A stretch of 64,000 bases of DNA from Parietichytrium sp. I65-24A. Taxonomy: Eukaryota > Sar > Bigyra > Thraustochytrida > Thraustochytriidae. The notes under the pieces were generated by a model. The model searched no databases. It worked only from the letters and a program-made list of their open reading frames with translations, and was not told the DNA's origin. The DNA lies in the NCBI GenBank assembly GCA_012862575.1, contig BLSF01000019.1:186001-250000 (forward strand), given 5' to 3'. Below, piece by piece: positions 39,842-50,291 of the stretch (its first letter is position 1; each line of letters begins with the position of its first letter). Position numbers and translations under genes: made by a program.

Positions 39842-41496
39842 TTCCGCAAGAGTCGTCCGCCTCCTTCAATTCCTCTTTCGCACCCGGATGAACGGGATCT
39901 GCCAATCTTCGCCAGACCTCGATCACGGCTTCCACCTTTACAGTAAACCTCTCCTTTACCGGTATCCTGGCCGTGCAAGCGAGCACGTGCACTTTTACGC
40001 TTTTACACACTCAACCAGTGTACCTTTCGCTGCAGTAAGACTTGAATTAAATCAACTGTGAAACCTTCCTTCCTTGGCGCCCACGCATTCCCTACGAGTG
40101 CGCCTGTCTCGGTTGCCTCTCTGCCTCTGTCTCTGCCGGTGGAGTGTTCGTGTCACCGACATGCACGGACAGCGAGATAACTTATGGACCATCCACGGTT
40201 GGGTGTGCACGAAACCTGTAACCTGAAACCTGCGCTTACTTCGTTGCTCTTGTTCTCTAAGCTTGCTGATGCTTGCTGGCAGGGAGGAGCTAGCAACCAG
40301 GGTGGAATGACCAAGTGTGAGAAGGCCGTAAAGGCTTTTGACAGAAAAATCAATCAATCAATCAATCAATTAAAAATAAAATTCAATCAGTAAACAATCA
40401 ACTGGTGTCGTTAGAGTGCGCAGCTAAATTTTTAGTGCCATGTGTTCGCGATGGATTGCTCCGCTTCCTTTCCACCTCCTCGTTTCAGAGATTTTCGCAG
40501 CCAAAAAGCCAAATTTCAAACTAAAACGAGGTGCGAAGTATCGCAATCGCAAAGATCTTGCTTGGAAGAAGCTGACATCGTACGGTAAGCTTTCAGTACT
40601 AGTAGACATGTCCCGACTGTCGTCCCGGCACAGGTACACGCGAGCTCACACAAACAAGCACGCAAGGGCGAAATGAAACTTGACTTGCCGCACTAAACCA
40701 GCCCCAAGCCATGGCGATCCTTCCATTCGACTTAGAATTGACTGAAGTCGTTTTGAGTGTTTTGAGTCAACAAATGGACAGTTCATTAATAGTCAACATA
40801 ACATATACTACTGAATTGGCTGCGAGTACCATTGCTGGGAGATGAGAGTGTGCACCCCCACTCCACGTTAGCCCCTTCTATATATGATGGTAGCTAAACT
40901 ATGCGATCTTATGTTGATGTAGTAGGTCGTACTGGCCGGCCATTCGGGTGGGGGGCAGGGAGAAGAGGTGCCCGCTACCCCCCAGAAGGGGACGGCGTCG
41001 GGGCGGGATATCCCGCCATTCAAAAAATTTTAAGCCCTGTGCAGAGCACAGGAACTTTTCACAGCAGCCAAAGTGAATGGGCCCTGCTCCAAGTCCGGAG
41101 GGGCTCTTTTGATGAGCCCTTCTCCTGCCTAAGGTAAGTTACCCATACAGAGATCTGCCCCCGAGAGTACTCCCCAGGCTCGGATCGCGTGTCACGGGCT
41201 CATTTGCTCACTCGAGTCTTGACTAATCTTGACTAGTCTTGAATTGCCTTGAGAGGAGGATTGATTGATTGATTTGAGCTCCTTCTCTGCCAAAAAGAAG
41301 AAAGCAGAGACGTGAGCCGCGTTGGTCGCATTGCCCACGTTGTTGAGCGCATTGCGACGTCCGTCGTAGACCGCACTAAACGGAGTGGCCTCAGTTGCGC
41401 CAGAGAGAAAGGAGGCTTGTAGTGGAATCAAACATCAAACATCAAATATCAAATATCAAATATCAAATATCAAATATAATAAAGAGGATATAAAAG
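39842..41496. other. Divergent intergenic region (paralogue 4 / BuGZ)
   Basis: About 1.65 kb with no supported gene. It holds TCAA tetranucleotide repeats near 40350-40369, a GATT run near 41259-41274 and the 7-bp repeat at 41427-41477. The GC-rich patch 40935-41020 has no recognisable content. Confidence 0.55.
41427..41477 (+). repeat. 7-bp tandem repeat ATCAAAY in front of BuGZ
   Basis: About seven units, first ATCAAAC and then ATCAAAT, end about 20 bases before the start codon, so they probably lie in the 5' leader. Confidence 0.9.
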
Positions 41497-42738
41497 ATGG
41501 GTCGCAAGAAGCGGAAGGAGGCGGAGAAGACCACGCCGTGGTGCTACTACTGCGACAGGGAGTTTGAGAGTGATGCGCAGCTACTGCAGCACCAAAAGGC
41601 AAAGCACTTTCGCTGCCCCGAATGCAAGAGAAAATTCCTCAGTGCGCCAGGAATGGGGGTACATATGAAGCAGATGCATCAGAGGGAGCTGACGGTTGTA
41701 CCAGACGCCATAGAAGGAAGGACCAATCCGCGGCATGACATTTCTGGAATGTCCGGCTTGCCGATGCACGAATCTGTAGTCGCAAAGCGATTCAGACCGT
41801 CCGAAGAACAAGCTTCTCAAACGGCTACGCCACAACAGCACCAACAGCACCAACAGCACCAGCACCAACGCGAGCACCAACAGTTCCCACCCGCAGCGGG
41901 TTACGGATATCGTCCAAATATGTACAACCAACAACACATGGCAAACTTTGGAATGCCACCAGTTGGGATGAACCCCATGGGTATGCCCCCAATGGGCATG
42001 CCTCCAATGGGCATGCCACCAATGGGCATGCCACCTTTCGGGACACACGGGCCGATATCTCCTCATGGCATGATGCCAATGCCTGGCGGTTTTCAGGGAC
42101 AGCCTCACATGATGAGCAGACAGAGTTCTGGGGGGTTCAGAGGCAACGAGTCTTATTCAGCGCCAGATCAGCAACGGCAAGCTGCGAAATCGCAAAACGT
42201 TGTGGATAGTATATTGAATCCCTCAACAAGCTCGTCAAGCGCACCGACCAGCACGTCGGACCTGCCAAAGCAAGAGGCTGCACCAGAGGCTGCAGAGCCC
42301 TTAGCCGCGCCTGTCCAAAGCACAGATCAAGCTGCCGCCACCCACATTCCGGAGTCCACTAAAGAGATGCCCCAAAGCGATTCCTACACGAGACCGACAC
42401 CTCCAACGGATCCGTCACAAATTCCGAGCTCTCCATCACGTCAGGCAGCCGGTTCTCCCATCAAAGGAGGGTCACCCTCGAGGCCAGAAGAGCAGGCTGC
42501 TGCGCCGCCTGTCGCGCCTCAAAACTCGGAGCCTCCCAAACCGGTACAACCAGAAGGTCAAATAGCGACGATAGCGAACGAAAAGGTCGAACACGATTTG
42601 GAAGGCTTAGTGTACCGGTTCGAAACTGTCTCCATGGAAGAGCTAAGGGCTGCACTTCCAAGGTATCGATACGATCCGACAAAAAAGACTGCTCAGCTCT
42701 CTCAATTGGATGCAGCGCTGGCTGCGCATTTTGATTGA
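41497..42738 (+). CDS. BuGZ/ZNF207-type zinc-finger protein
   Basis: BuGZ binds microtubules and BUB3 in animals and aids spindle assembly; the plant relative SUF4 is a transcription regulator. The first 90 residues match the family almost motif for motif: MGRKKRKE, PWCYYCDREF, LLQHQKAKHFRCPECKR and MGVHMKQMH, giving two C2H2 fingers, then VPDAIEGRT. The rest of the 413 residues is low complexity: a Gln/His run, four GMPPM repeats (near 41985-42030) and Pro/Ser-rich stretches, as in BuGZ proteins that phase-separate. I cannot point to a convincing BUB3-binding GLEBS motif. The C-terminal 45 residues (VEHDLEGLVYRFETVSMEELRAALPRY in part) look folded and are unassigned. Confidence 0.92.
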   Translation: MGRKKRKEAEKTTPWCYYCDREFESDAQLLQHQKAKHFRCPECKRKFLSAPGMGVHMKQMHQRELTVVPDAIEGRTNPRHDISGMSGLPMHESVVAKRFRPSEEQASQTATPQQHQQHQQHQHQREHQQFPPAAGYGYRPNMYNQQHMANFGMPPVGMNPMGMPPMGMPPMGMPPMGMPPFGTHGPISPHGMMPMPGGFQGQPHMMSRQSSGGFRGNESYSAPDQQRQAAKSQNVVDSILNPSTSSSSAPTSTSDLPKQEAAPEAAEPLAAPVQSTDQAAATHIPESTKEMPQSDSYTRPTPPTDPSQIPSSPSRQAAGSPIKGGSPSRPEEQAAAPPVAPQNSEPPKPVQPEGQIATIANEKVEHDLEGLVYRFETVSMEELRAALPRYRYDPTKKTAQLSQLDAALAAHFD

Positions 42739-42981
42739 CCGTGAAAGTAATTTACGCATTGCATTTGTATTCCTCTCTCTCTCTCTCTGTCAGCGTGTAG
42801 CATTTCCTCCACACCCAACCCACACACGCGAGGAATCAATTCAGCAAAACTGATAGATCAGCCCTTAACAACGAAACAATATCCGACGACCAACAGAAAG
42901 AGGCTCATAAGGCAACAAAAGCTTGCTGTTCTCGTTTTGATTTTAAACAACGATATATACTCTGCAGAAAAATATGTGCGA

Positions 42982-43851
42982 CTAGGCCTGCTCTTCCCTT
43001 CCAGCCGCTGGAATCTTTCCCATATCGATTTTGGCCTTCGCGTTTTTGGTAAACTTGGACATCTTCCACTCAGAATCAGTTTGTGTCTTGGACTCATCGG
43101 TGTGGGACTTGAGGAGAGTAGAGCATTTCGTTTGTCTTGGCTTTGGGAGGCGACCCTTTCTAACCTGGCCAGATGTATCCACGTAGTGCTCCGCCACCTC
43201 CTCCTCCTTCTCGTTGTGAAAGATAATACTGTGAATGTCCTCACCACTGAAAGAAGAGGAAGGCTCGTAGCCGCCATCGCCAGATGGCCCACGAGTCTTC
43301 TTACGACCCATGGGCTTGGGCCTCTGGAGGTGCGGGGCATCGCGGTTCTCGCGGAGGAACTGATTCACCGCTTTGGAGGTCAGCATCTTGTTCTTGACAG
43401 CCTCCTTGTTCACCTTGCGCAGGCTCACGCCCATCTCCTTGCTCTCACTGCGGGTCCCGCTCACCCAGGTAAGAACGACTTCTCCGGCACCTTCTTTATC
43501 AATCTTGTTCTTCTGTCCATAAATGAAAGCGTTGTCTTTCAGGTTTCGAGTAGGGTATTTGACCTTGCCAATCACGCGACGCACGAGAAGCTCGTTGTGA
43601 TGATCAAAGACCCCAGGCTGGGCCTCTACTTTGTACCACTGATACCACAAGTCGAACGGGATGCCCGCCTCCACAATATCAAAGTCGCCGCCAAGGCACC
43701 GAAGCGCGCCTTGAACCTGCACGAGATTACGCGCGTTCGTGGGCACTTCGAATTCCGTCGCAAGCATGTGCAGGTCCTTGAACCTCACAACCCCATCGCT
43801 CCCTGCAATCTTGTCATACTTGACCTTCGCGTCCGACTTGCTGACTGCCAT
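42982..43851 (-). CDS. CFAP77-like axonemal protein (DUF4483 type)
   Basis: CFAP77 is an inner-junction or microtubule-associated protein of the ciliary doublet. The 289-residue protein carries a central region with FIYGQKNKIDKEGAGEVVLTW followed by a basic stretch and AVNQFLREN, which follows the pattern of the DUF4483 domain (YG, then EGA-EV, then W). The C terminus includes SKFTKNAKAKIDM, basic and likely to bind microtubules. No membrane segment or enzyme motif is seen. I chose the ATG at 43851; the frame is open 60 codons further 5', where the peptide looks non-coding. The family call is from memory of the pattern and needs a profile search. If right, it shows that this organism builds cilia. 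Confidence 0.6.
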   Translation of the reverse strand: MAVSKSDAKVKYDKIAGSDGVVRFKDLHMLATEFEVPTNARNLVQVQGALRCLGGDFDIVEAGIPFDLWYQWYKVEAQPGVFDHHNELLVRRVIGKVKYPTRNLKDNAFIYGQKNKIDKEGAGEVVLTWVSGTRSESKEMGVSLRKVNKEAVKNKMLTSKAVNQFLRENRDAPHLQRPKPMGRKKTRGPSGDGGYEPSSSFSGEDIHSIIFHNEKEEEVAEHYVDTSGQVRKGRLPKPRQTKCSTLLKSHTDESKTQTDSEWKMSKFTKNAKAKIDMGKIPAAGREEQA

Positions 43852-44803
43852 CTTCTCCAGCCCGCGCTGCTTTCGGTTAGCTCTGCTGCCTTCCTTCTTA
43901 TGCTCCCCGCTTGCTCGCTCACTGCCTCGCCACCGAGTTGTCGCCCGATCGCACACTGCCACCCAAACCCAGATGCAATACTGGTCTGTCTCGCATGCAA
44001 GCTTGCTGCACATGCGTCTAGCTCCTAGCAATGGCGCAAACCACTCTTTAGGTAGTAAATACGTGGATCAACCTGCCTCCACTGTCTCTCCCCATTGCAT
44101 TTCGCTTTGCGAGGCTTAGTTGATAATTAGGGGATACTTTAGAAAGATCCGTTGACGGATCAATTTCGGCACTGTTCATGTGCGGAGTTGGAAAGAATCA
44201 CTCGATGTGAAATGGAAGCTTAGGTTGCGACATAAGAGATGGAATCGGAAAGGGCGTGTGGCACTTCTCTTGCCGGATAAGAAAATGCGTTTCCATGGTC
44301 CCAGTGATTTTCGTGGCGCTGGCCAGATTGGGCTCCTTGAGATTGTGGGCAGATTTGCTACTCCAGTTAGAGCACGATGAGACAAGCACTGGTTTGCAGT
44401 GCCAAAACAAACCACCAAAGTGATTCGTTTTGATAAATCGGAAAGACATTACATCTTTTGCATCACAAAGCTTAGTTTACATTCTGTTATTTCGCCGCGC
44501 GCCAATATTGGCAACCAGAAGGGATGGTTGCAAAAACGGATTATTTGTGCCAACACGAAGCAACGAACATTCGTGTAGTTCCCTCGGAACGAACGAACGA
44601 TCCAAACGATCCAGCCAAGAGCACCCGTTTTGGCAGGGTTACGAAAAACAATTTGCCTCACTCGAGCGCAAGACGATGACTCTCATCGACATCAAATGCT
44701 ATCTGGACAGCTTTGCACTTCGAGCTCGTCAAAACTGCTCGTCAAAACTACTGAATACGCCTTTCCCTAGTAGAGAAAGAACGAATTAAAAACGTGCTGT
44801 CGC
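43852..44803. other. Intergenic region between two minus-strand genes
   Basis: About 950 bases. Short frames on both strands lack recognisable domains. A GAAC/GAACG repeat lies near 44586-44600. I see nothing else. Confidence 0.5.
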
Positions 44804-47800
44804 TTACTCTGCCAACTTCGCGTGCTTGGACCGACTAAGCGCCAATTGTATGCTCTCCAAAAATTTTCTCTTTCGACGCTTCTTCCGGGAGCGAGAACGT
44901 GAAGATCTAGCGGATGCGATACTTTCCAGCTCCGTTTCCCTCTCCCGAGGACGCCCTCTACGCTCCTCTACCGAAGGTGGAGGCATACTAGCCACTTGTC
45001 GCCTGTGCGGCGCTTGAACCCGGCTCGCTGAGGAAGTGGAACCTCGTCTTGACATCAAAACTGTCCCCTCCATCTCTTCCTCGTCAAAATCGTCATTTTG
45101 TGTTGCCTGTGAATCGTGTATGTGCTCCAGCGGAAGCGCGGGGACTTGAGAGTCCTGCCTAGCCAACTTCCCCACACTTGGAGCCGGAGAATGGATCGCC
45201 GCTTCAGTTGTCCGCCCGTGTGCTCCAAAAGAACGAATGCGACCTGAGGTCGAGGTGAGCTTTTTAATTTTCAGGGTGACCTGGTCGAGGCGATCTGTGA
45301 GAACCGACTCAACTCGAGGAAACGTGCTGGCAAACCCATTCAATGCAGCGCGAAGCGTTTCTCGCGTAGCTGCAGACGCCTTTTCTTGTTCCGCCACCTT
45401 TGAAACTACGTGATGCAATTCCCGCTTCAATACGTCAATCTCACCGACCGCTTCCAGGTGAGATTTTTTGAAGGCCTCTGCTTCGCTCTGGTGTACCTCA
45501 CACTCTGTCTTCCAGCGCTCCACCGATCCTTTCAAGCCCTTGTTGGAGGTAGCCATACTTCTCAACTGCTTTTGAACTGCCTGCAACTCGTTTTCCAACT
45601 CAGCTTTATTTTCAAGTTGCACCCTGAGCTGAATCAGCTCTGCATTTGCTCCGTCCAGAGTAGTCGTAGCTGTCTTCAGAGCGGCCTGCGTAGATAAGAG
45701 CCTCTCTTGACGCACTCCATCATCCGCCTCCAGTTCACGAATTTTAGTCTCGGATCTAGATGTCGACTCAGCAGCGGAGGCCTCCAGCATGCGCACCTTT
45801 TCGTTTAGTTCTCTTACCAGTTGTTCAGCACCTAAACTCTCCGCCCACTTCTCTTCGAGACATGCTTCTAGTCGAGCAACCTCGCCTTGGGACTCTTTGA
45901 GCTGACTACTGAGCGACGTGTTAGCAGACGTCAACTTTTGCACAGATTTTTCAGAATCCAGTACAGTATTCTTCAGCTCGTTGTTTAAGCGCTCGATGTT
46001 CTCTTTGAGCCGTTTCTGCGCATACGATTCGCGCTCGGCCACTGTTGCTTTGGTAGCTTCCAATGACGTTTGCTTCCTTCGGAGTTCTTCAAGCGACGCC
46101 AGAGCAGAGTCCCTTTCTTTTTCAACACCCTTCCTCGCATCGTGCTCCTGTTTCAAAGATTCCTCCATTTGAAAAGCAGACTTTTCCAGCTCGCTCTTAA
46201 GGCGTTCAATAATCTGTTCAAGCCGTTTCGCCTCACGCACGTAGGATTCACGCTCCGCTCCAGTTGCTTGGGTAGCTTCCCATGACGTTTGCTTCCTTCG
46301 AAGATCTTCAAGCGACACCAGAGCGGAGTCCCTTTCTTTTTCAACATTCTTCCTCTTAGTTTGCTCCTGTTTCACAGACTCCTGCATTTGCTGGAACAAA
46401 GCAGTGAGTCGTTCTTTCTCTTGTAATGAGCTGGGCAAATCAACTTGTTGCTTAGACCACTCTGAGCAGAGCCTCTTCACTTCTTGACAACCCGCCTTCA
46501 AGGCACCGAGCTGTTTGGTAAGCACAGGCACTTCCTGCTCAACATAAGAACGAAATTTCTTCCGAATGCCCAACGCCATCGTCAATTCGTCGTTCTTTTT
46601 CTTCAAAGCAACCTCCCGCTTCTCAGCTTGAGATTGCTGTTCTTCCAGCAACTTTTCAAAACTGGATTGTGCACTCTCCAATCTCAAGAAAGCTGCATCT
46701 TGATCCTTGCGAATCTCGCTAACCCACACCAGGATGTCACGTATCGCCTTCTTCAAGAGACTTTTCCCGCCGACGCCTTCCGAAGTGAACGTGCTCGCTT
46801 TCGACTCATTTAAAAATTTTATCAACTCCTGGTACGCCTCCAGAGGCTCATTCGAGCTGGCTAACGTTGACTCCGGCGCAGACGAAGACCTTAGCGGGCT
46901 CCCTCCTTTGGTTTCTTTTCCGACCTGTGCCATCTCCACGTCCTCTCCGTCTAACATATCCATGTCTCCATCCTCATCAGAATCCTGCACCTTCCCGACA
47001 AGGCCAGCATCAGAGGACTCCTGTGCGATAGCCTCTGCAGATTTCTCCTCATCCGCGGTGTTTGATGAGCGCTCTAACCCTGCCGATTTAAGACGTTCAG
47101 CGCACTGCTCGAAAATTGAGCAGTAGGTATCGACGAGGGCGTCTACTCCAGTAAGATCCAAGGTCGAAGGTACTAGATTGCAAGACAATGTCAGCTCGCC
47201 ATTTTGGCACAACACGATGCCATCTTTCACCTCACAAAACCCGCAATCCCAAAGCTCCCCAAAGCCGCCAAAGCACCCAATTATTCCAGACGCTTTGTTT
47301 CTATCGAAGGCACCGATTTTGAAGATTAAATGCATTCCTTTCACATCTGATTTGTTTTCAGCAGAGATGATGTACCGCTTCGTCAAAGGCAGTCCCCCCT
47401 CCATGTCTGCGTGAAGATTCGTGCAAGTTGAGCAACGCCACTTTGATGCGTCCTCCTCGTCTGAGCATTCCGCATGGCTGGGGCTTCCGCAGATTTGGCA
47501 CATCACGAGGTTCGGTATACTCTGCACGACATTCGTTCCTAGAGAGTCGTAACACTTTACGCACGATTTTTTTGTAGGGATCAAATCTGCTTTTGTGTCC
47601 GGGCTGAAGCGATAACCGACTTTAGTAACCCACGAGCCGGCGGCTTCCCACGGACCAGAGAGCGTTTCCAAAGCTAATCCTTTCCCAGTGGCACTTTCTT
47701 TCTTCTCCACTTCTTCATCGAAAATGCTTTCAAACTGGACATCTTCATCTTCACTCTTCTCCTCTTGCTCAGCAGAGCTATGTTCAGTAGTTGCCTGGCG

Positions 47801-48595
47801 CTCCTTCTCAGCTACGACGGATGCTCTGGGCTGGTTTTGCTCCTCGCCTAAAACGCTCATCTCCCCAAATAGATTTTCGTCCCAGCCGCTTTCAAAGTCG
47901 CCATCATTCTCCTCATCCTTGGCCTCATCTTTGGCAGCTGCATTCTTCGGCAAGTCCTCATCAGCTGGATCTCGCGATGCAGCGTTTTTCCTGTTGTCTC
48001 CCGATTGCTCGGAGGGCGGAACGTTCCAAGCTCTCGTGCCTTGAGAAGACACAGTTTCACAGCCACTATTCAGTGATTCTAGTCGATCGAAAAGCTGCAA
48101 AGGAACCAAATATGACCTCTCTTTAAGCCATTCAGTTGTGCCAATCTCATCTCCATCGGGCCAGGAGGAAGATGCAGGCACTACCTCTCCATCTTCGATA
48201 TCAATAAACAACTCAGGGAGCGGCAACTCCGAAAATATCTCGTTGACAGTCAAACCTATCGACGCCTCCCTATCTATCCGATCGAAACGCAAAGCATATT
48301 TTTGAATCCTCAGGCCCACGGAATCCGTGTTCCGCGACAATGAAAGTGACGTGATGCTATCCGCTTTGGCTCTGGCTACACAGCTTGAAACACCGTCCGT
48401 GATAACGAAGCGCACATCGTTGCCCACAAGTGCAACTTTGAGCACTCCAACCACACGAGATGAACAAACGTACTGGGATTTTTCACCAGCTATTGACGCA
48501 AATGGCGATTTATCACGCTTCATGGTGTGACACATCACGAGCACATCCTCCATAAACTTTGAAAGCCATGGTGCATGCTTCGAGGGGGACTCCAT
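44804..48595 (-). CDS. PHD-finger coiled-coil protein with a possible RPA70N-like OB fold
   Basis: This 1263-residue protein is of unknown family. The N terminus (about residues 10-125) has a beta-rich pattern (VVGVLKVALVGNDVRFVITDG, then VGLRIQKYALRF) that recalls the RPA70 N-terminal OB fold (YRLLMSDG, then CQIHRF). An acidic region follows, then a C4HC3 zinc finger of PHD type at about 340-390 (CVKC, CQIC, HAEC, CSTC). A second folded patch, a low-complexity acidic part and a long coiled coil (about 640-1120) follow, then a basic tail (RSSRSRSRKKRRKRKF) likely to be a nuclear signal. The coiled coil holds a 73-residue internal duplication. Together this suggests a chromatin or DNA-damage scaffold; that is inference. 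I chose the ATG at 48595; a non-ATG frame continues 7 codons 5'. Confidence 0.78.
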   Translation of the reverse strand: MESPSKHAPWLSKFMEDVLVMCHTMKRDKSPFASIAGEKSQYVCSSRVVGVLKVALVGNDVRFVITDGVSSCVARAKADSITSLSLSRNTDSVGLRIQKYALRFDRIDREASIGLTVNEIFSELPLPELFIDIEDGEVVPASSSWPDGDEIGTTEWLKERSYLVPLQLFDRLESLNSGCETVSSQGTRAWNVPPSEQSGDNRKNAASRDPADEDLPKNAAAKDEAKDEENDGDFESGWDENLFGEMSVLGEEQNQPRASVVAEKERQATTEHSSAEQEEKSEDEDVQFESIFDEEVEKKESATGKGLALETLSGPWEAAGSWVTKVGYRFSPDTKADLIPTKKSCVKCYDSLGTNVVQSIPNLVMCQICGSPSHAECSDEEDASKWRCSTCTNLHADMEGGLPLTKRYIISAENKSDVKGMHLIFKIGAFDRNKASGIIGCFGGFGELWDCGFCEVKDGIVLCQNGELTLSCNLVPSTLDLTGVDALVDTYCSIFEQCAERLKSAGLERSSNTADEEKSAEAIAQESSDAGLVGKVQDSDEDGDMDMLDGEDVEMAQVGKETKGGSPLRSSSAPESTLASSNEPLEAYQELIKFLNESKASTFTSEGVGGKSLLKKAIRDILVWVSEIRKDQDAAFLRLESAQSSFEKLLEEQQSQAEKREVALKKKNDELTMALGIRKKFRSYVEQEVPVLTKQLGALKAGCQEVKRLCSEWSKQQVDLPSSLQEKERLTALFQQMQESVKQEQTKRKNVEKERDSALVSLEDLRRKQTSWEATQATGAERESYVREAKRLEQIIERLKSELEKSAFQMEESLKQEHDARKGVEKERDSALASLEELRRKQTSLEATKATVAERESYAQKRLKENIERLNNELKNTVLDSEKSVQKLTSANTSLSSQLKESQGEVARLEACLEEKWAESLGAEQLVRELNEKVRMLEASAAESTSRSETKIRELEADDGVRQERLLSTQAALKTATTTLDGANAELIQLRVQLENKAELENELQAVQKQLRSMATSNKGLKGSVERWKTECEVHQSEAEAFKKSHLEAVGEIDVLKRELHHVVSKVAEQEKASAATRETLRAALNGFASTFPRVESVLTDRLDQVTLKIKKLTSTSGRIRSFGAHGRTTEAAIHSPAPSVGKLARQDSQVPALPLEHIHDSQATQNDDFDEEEMEGTVLMSRRGSTSSASRVQAPHRRQVASMPPPSVEERRGRPRERETELESIASARSSRSRSRKKRRKRKFLESIQLALSRSKHAKLAE
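46028..46392 (-). repeat. 219-bp internal duplication in the coiled coil
   Basis: The words TGACGTTTGCTTCC and GAGTCCCTTTCTTTTTCAAC recur 219 bases apart (for example at 46064 and 46283), in frame (73 codons). The encoded copies share ERDSAL, SLE, LRRKQTS and AERESY. Confidence 0.88.
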
Positions 48596-50291
48596 CAGTC
48601 CTCGCCCTTCCTGCACGGCCGCAGCTCGAGCTATCTATTCTCCTTTCCTCGCCAATCCCGCAGCCCCAAATTCCAAGGTCGCACCGCTCCACGATCCACC
48701 TTTCCAGCTCCCAAGAGCCGTCTGCGCGCCCTCAGCACCAGCAGTCCCGACCGACACTTTCGCCGATTCCCGTACGCCAAAAGCAGCGGTGCAATTTTCA
48801 AAATCCGGTCGCGACAAGGATGGTCCAGGGCCACTCCGCTCTCCAAGTCGCTGCGCCAATACGAGACTATACAATTCCCTCCTCAAGCTCGCGCCGTGCT
48901 CCAGCGTGCTCCAGCGTGCTCCAGCGTGCTAGTGTATTGCGTGGTGTTCGCGTAGCGTGCTTGCCAACCCTTCCGCTTGGGCTCCTCGCGTTTCCCTCTC
49001 TCTCGTAAACACTACGGAAACTCTTCTGTTCTGCTTTATTTTTTTGAATCTGTGCTCAGTGTTAGTGAAATTTAGCGCTTGCTACGACCTCGAGCCACGT
49101 TACGCGAAATTCTTAACAGTTGCAAGTTAGGAGGACAGTATAGGAGCGCTCCTAAGGGAGAATGAGGTGTGGAGACATGTGGAGACTTGTGGATGGAACA
49201 AGTAGAGCTGGGTTAGCACTCTGTTGGTAATATGTGTGGTAGGTGGGTATAGGGAATGCGGAGTTCCTTGTGTTCCGATTGTTCCTTGCAGAAGTTGAAC
49301 AATTTGCAATGAGTACTACCAACATGTGCCAACCAAGCTTGGGGAGGTACTGAGTGAGTACACATCACTTTACAACTCACACTTTCCGTACAACTCATAA
49401 AAATTTTGTTTCACAATGTTTCAGATCTGTTTTAAAACGACCCAAGTCTTGCCAAGGAGAGTACTGACTGTGAGTGCAATTCCCTTTTTTGGAACGCGAG
49501 AGAACGTGAGTGTTTTCTCATTTAGTGTTTCAGGTGATCGACCACTCCTTAATTCTGCTAACGAAAACACCGAAACGGCTGGTCAGTAGCGCCTAACCAA
49601 ATACTACTGATGACCGTTTCGCCAAAATTTAACTTGAACTTGACAAGTTGAACTTGAACTTTCATTTTCCACAGCACATTGCAATTGGATTTCTGTTTTA
49701 AAATTGTCAAGTTCCAGTCAGAGTTTCACGACAAACCAGGAAAGAGATGAAAGATGAAACCGAGAACCACATTTCCCCACGGGAAGCGAAGGAAGAGAAG
49801 ATGACTTGCAGTGCGAATAATGCGAATAGAACTCTGTTGCATGGTGGACTGAGCTATGAGTACAGATGAGTACAGAGCAGTTTTGTTGAACTTTGGGAGC
49901 GCGAGACAAGTTGTTGGTTAGTTGCCAGCACCTGCACTCAATCAATCAATCAATCACTACTTCACTCGCAGCACGAGGGGTCTGTGGACTCGGCTGACTA
50001 ACATCACAGTCAGTCAGTCAGTCAGGGTAGAACAAGTAGTCTCGCTCAGTAGACTGAGAGTACAAACACAGAGATTGATAGACAGCGAGCGAGTGCGCGG
50101 GCGAGCAAAAGCTCTCGAGTGAGAAAACGTCTGACAAGAAAAGCGGCTGGAAAGGGCGTTCACCACGAACACGGAGTTTTGTTTGCTGCTTGAGCGCAAC
50201 GGAGACGGGAAGTTGGGCCGCGAAGATTGTTTTATACGTGAGTCCGGCGAAGGAGGTTCATATGAGCACAGTGCTGAGGTAGTGGGTTTTC
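48596..50291. other. Divergent intergenic region (PHD protein / giant NTPase)
   Basis: About 1.7 kb without a supported gene. It contains a 10-bp repeat CGTGCTCCAG (48897-48930), GTACTGAGTGAGTAC-type words (49347-49361), AATC repeats near 49938-49956 and CAGT repeats near 50008-50026. Promoters for both flanking genes presumably lie here. Confidence 0.55.

Noticed and set aside
42937-44028. Plus-strand frame of 363 codons over the CFAP77-like gene
   Set aside because: It is the complement of the real gene; the translation is low in motif content and rich in His and Leu.
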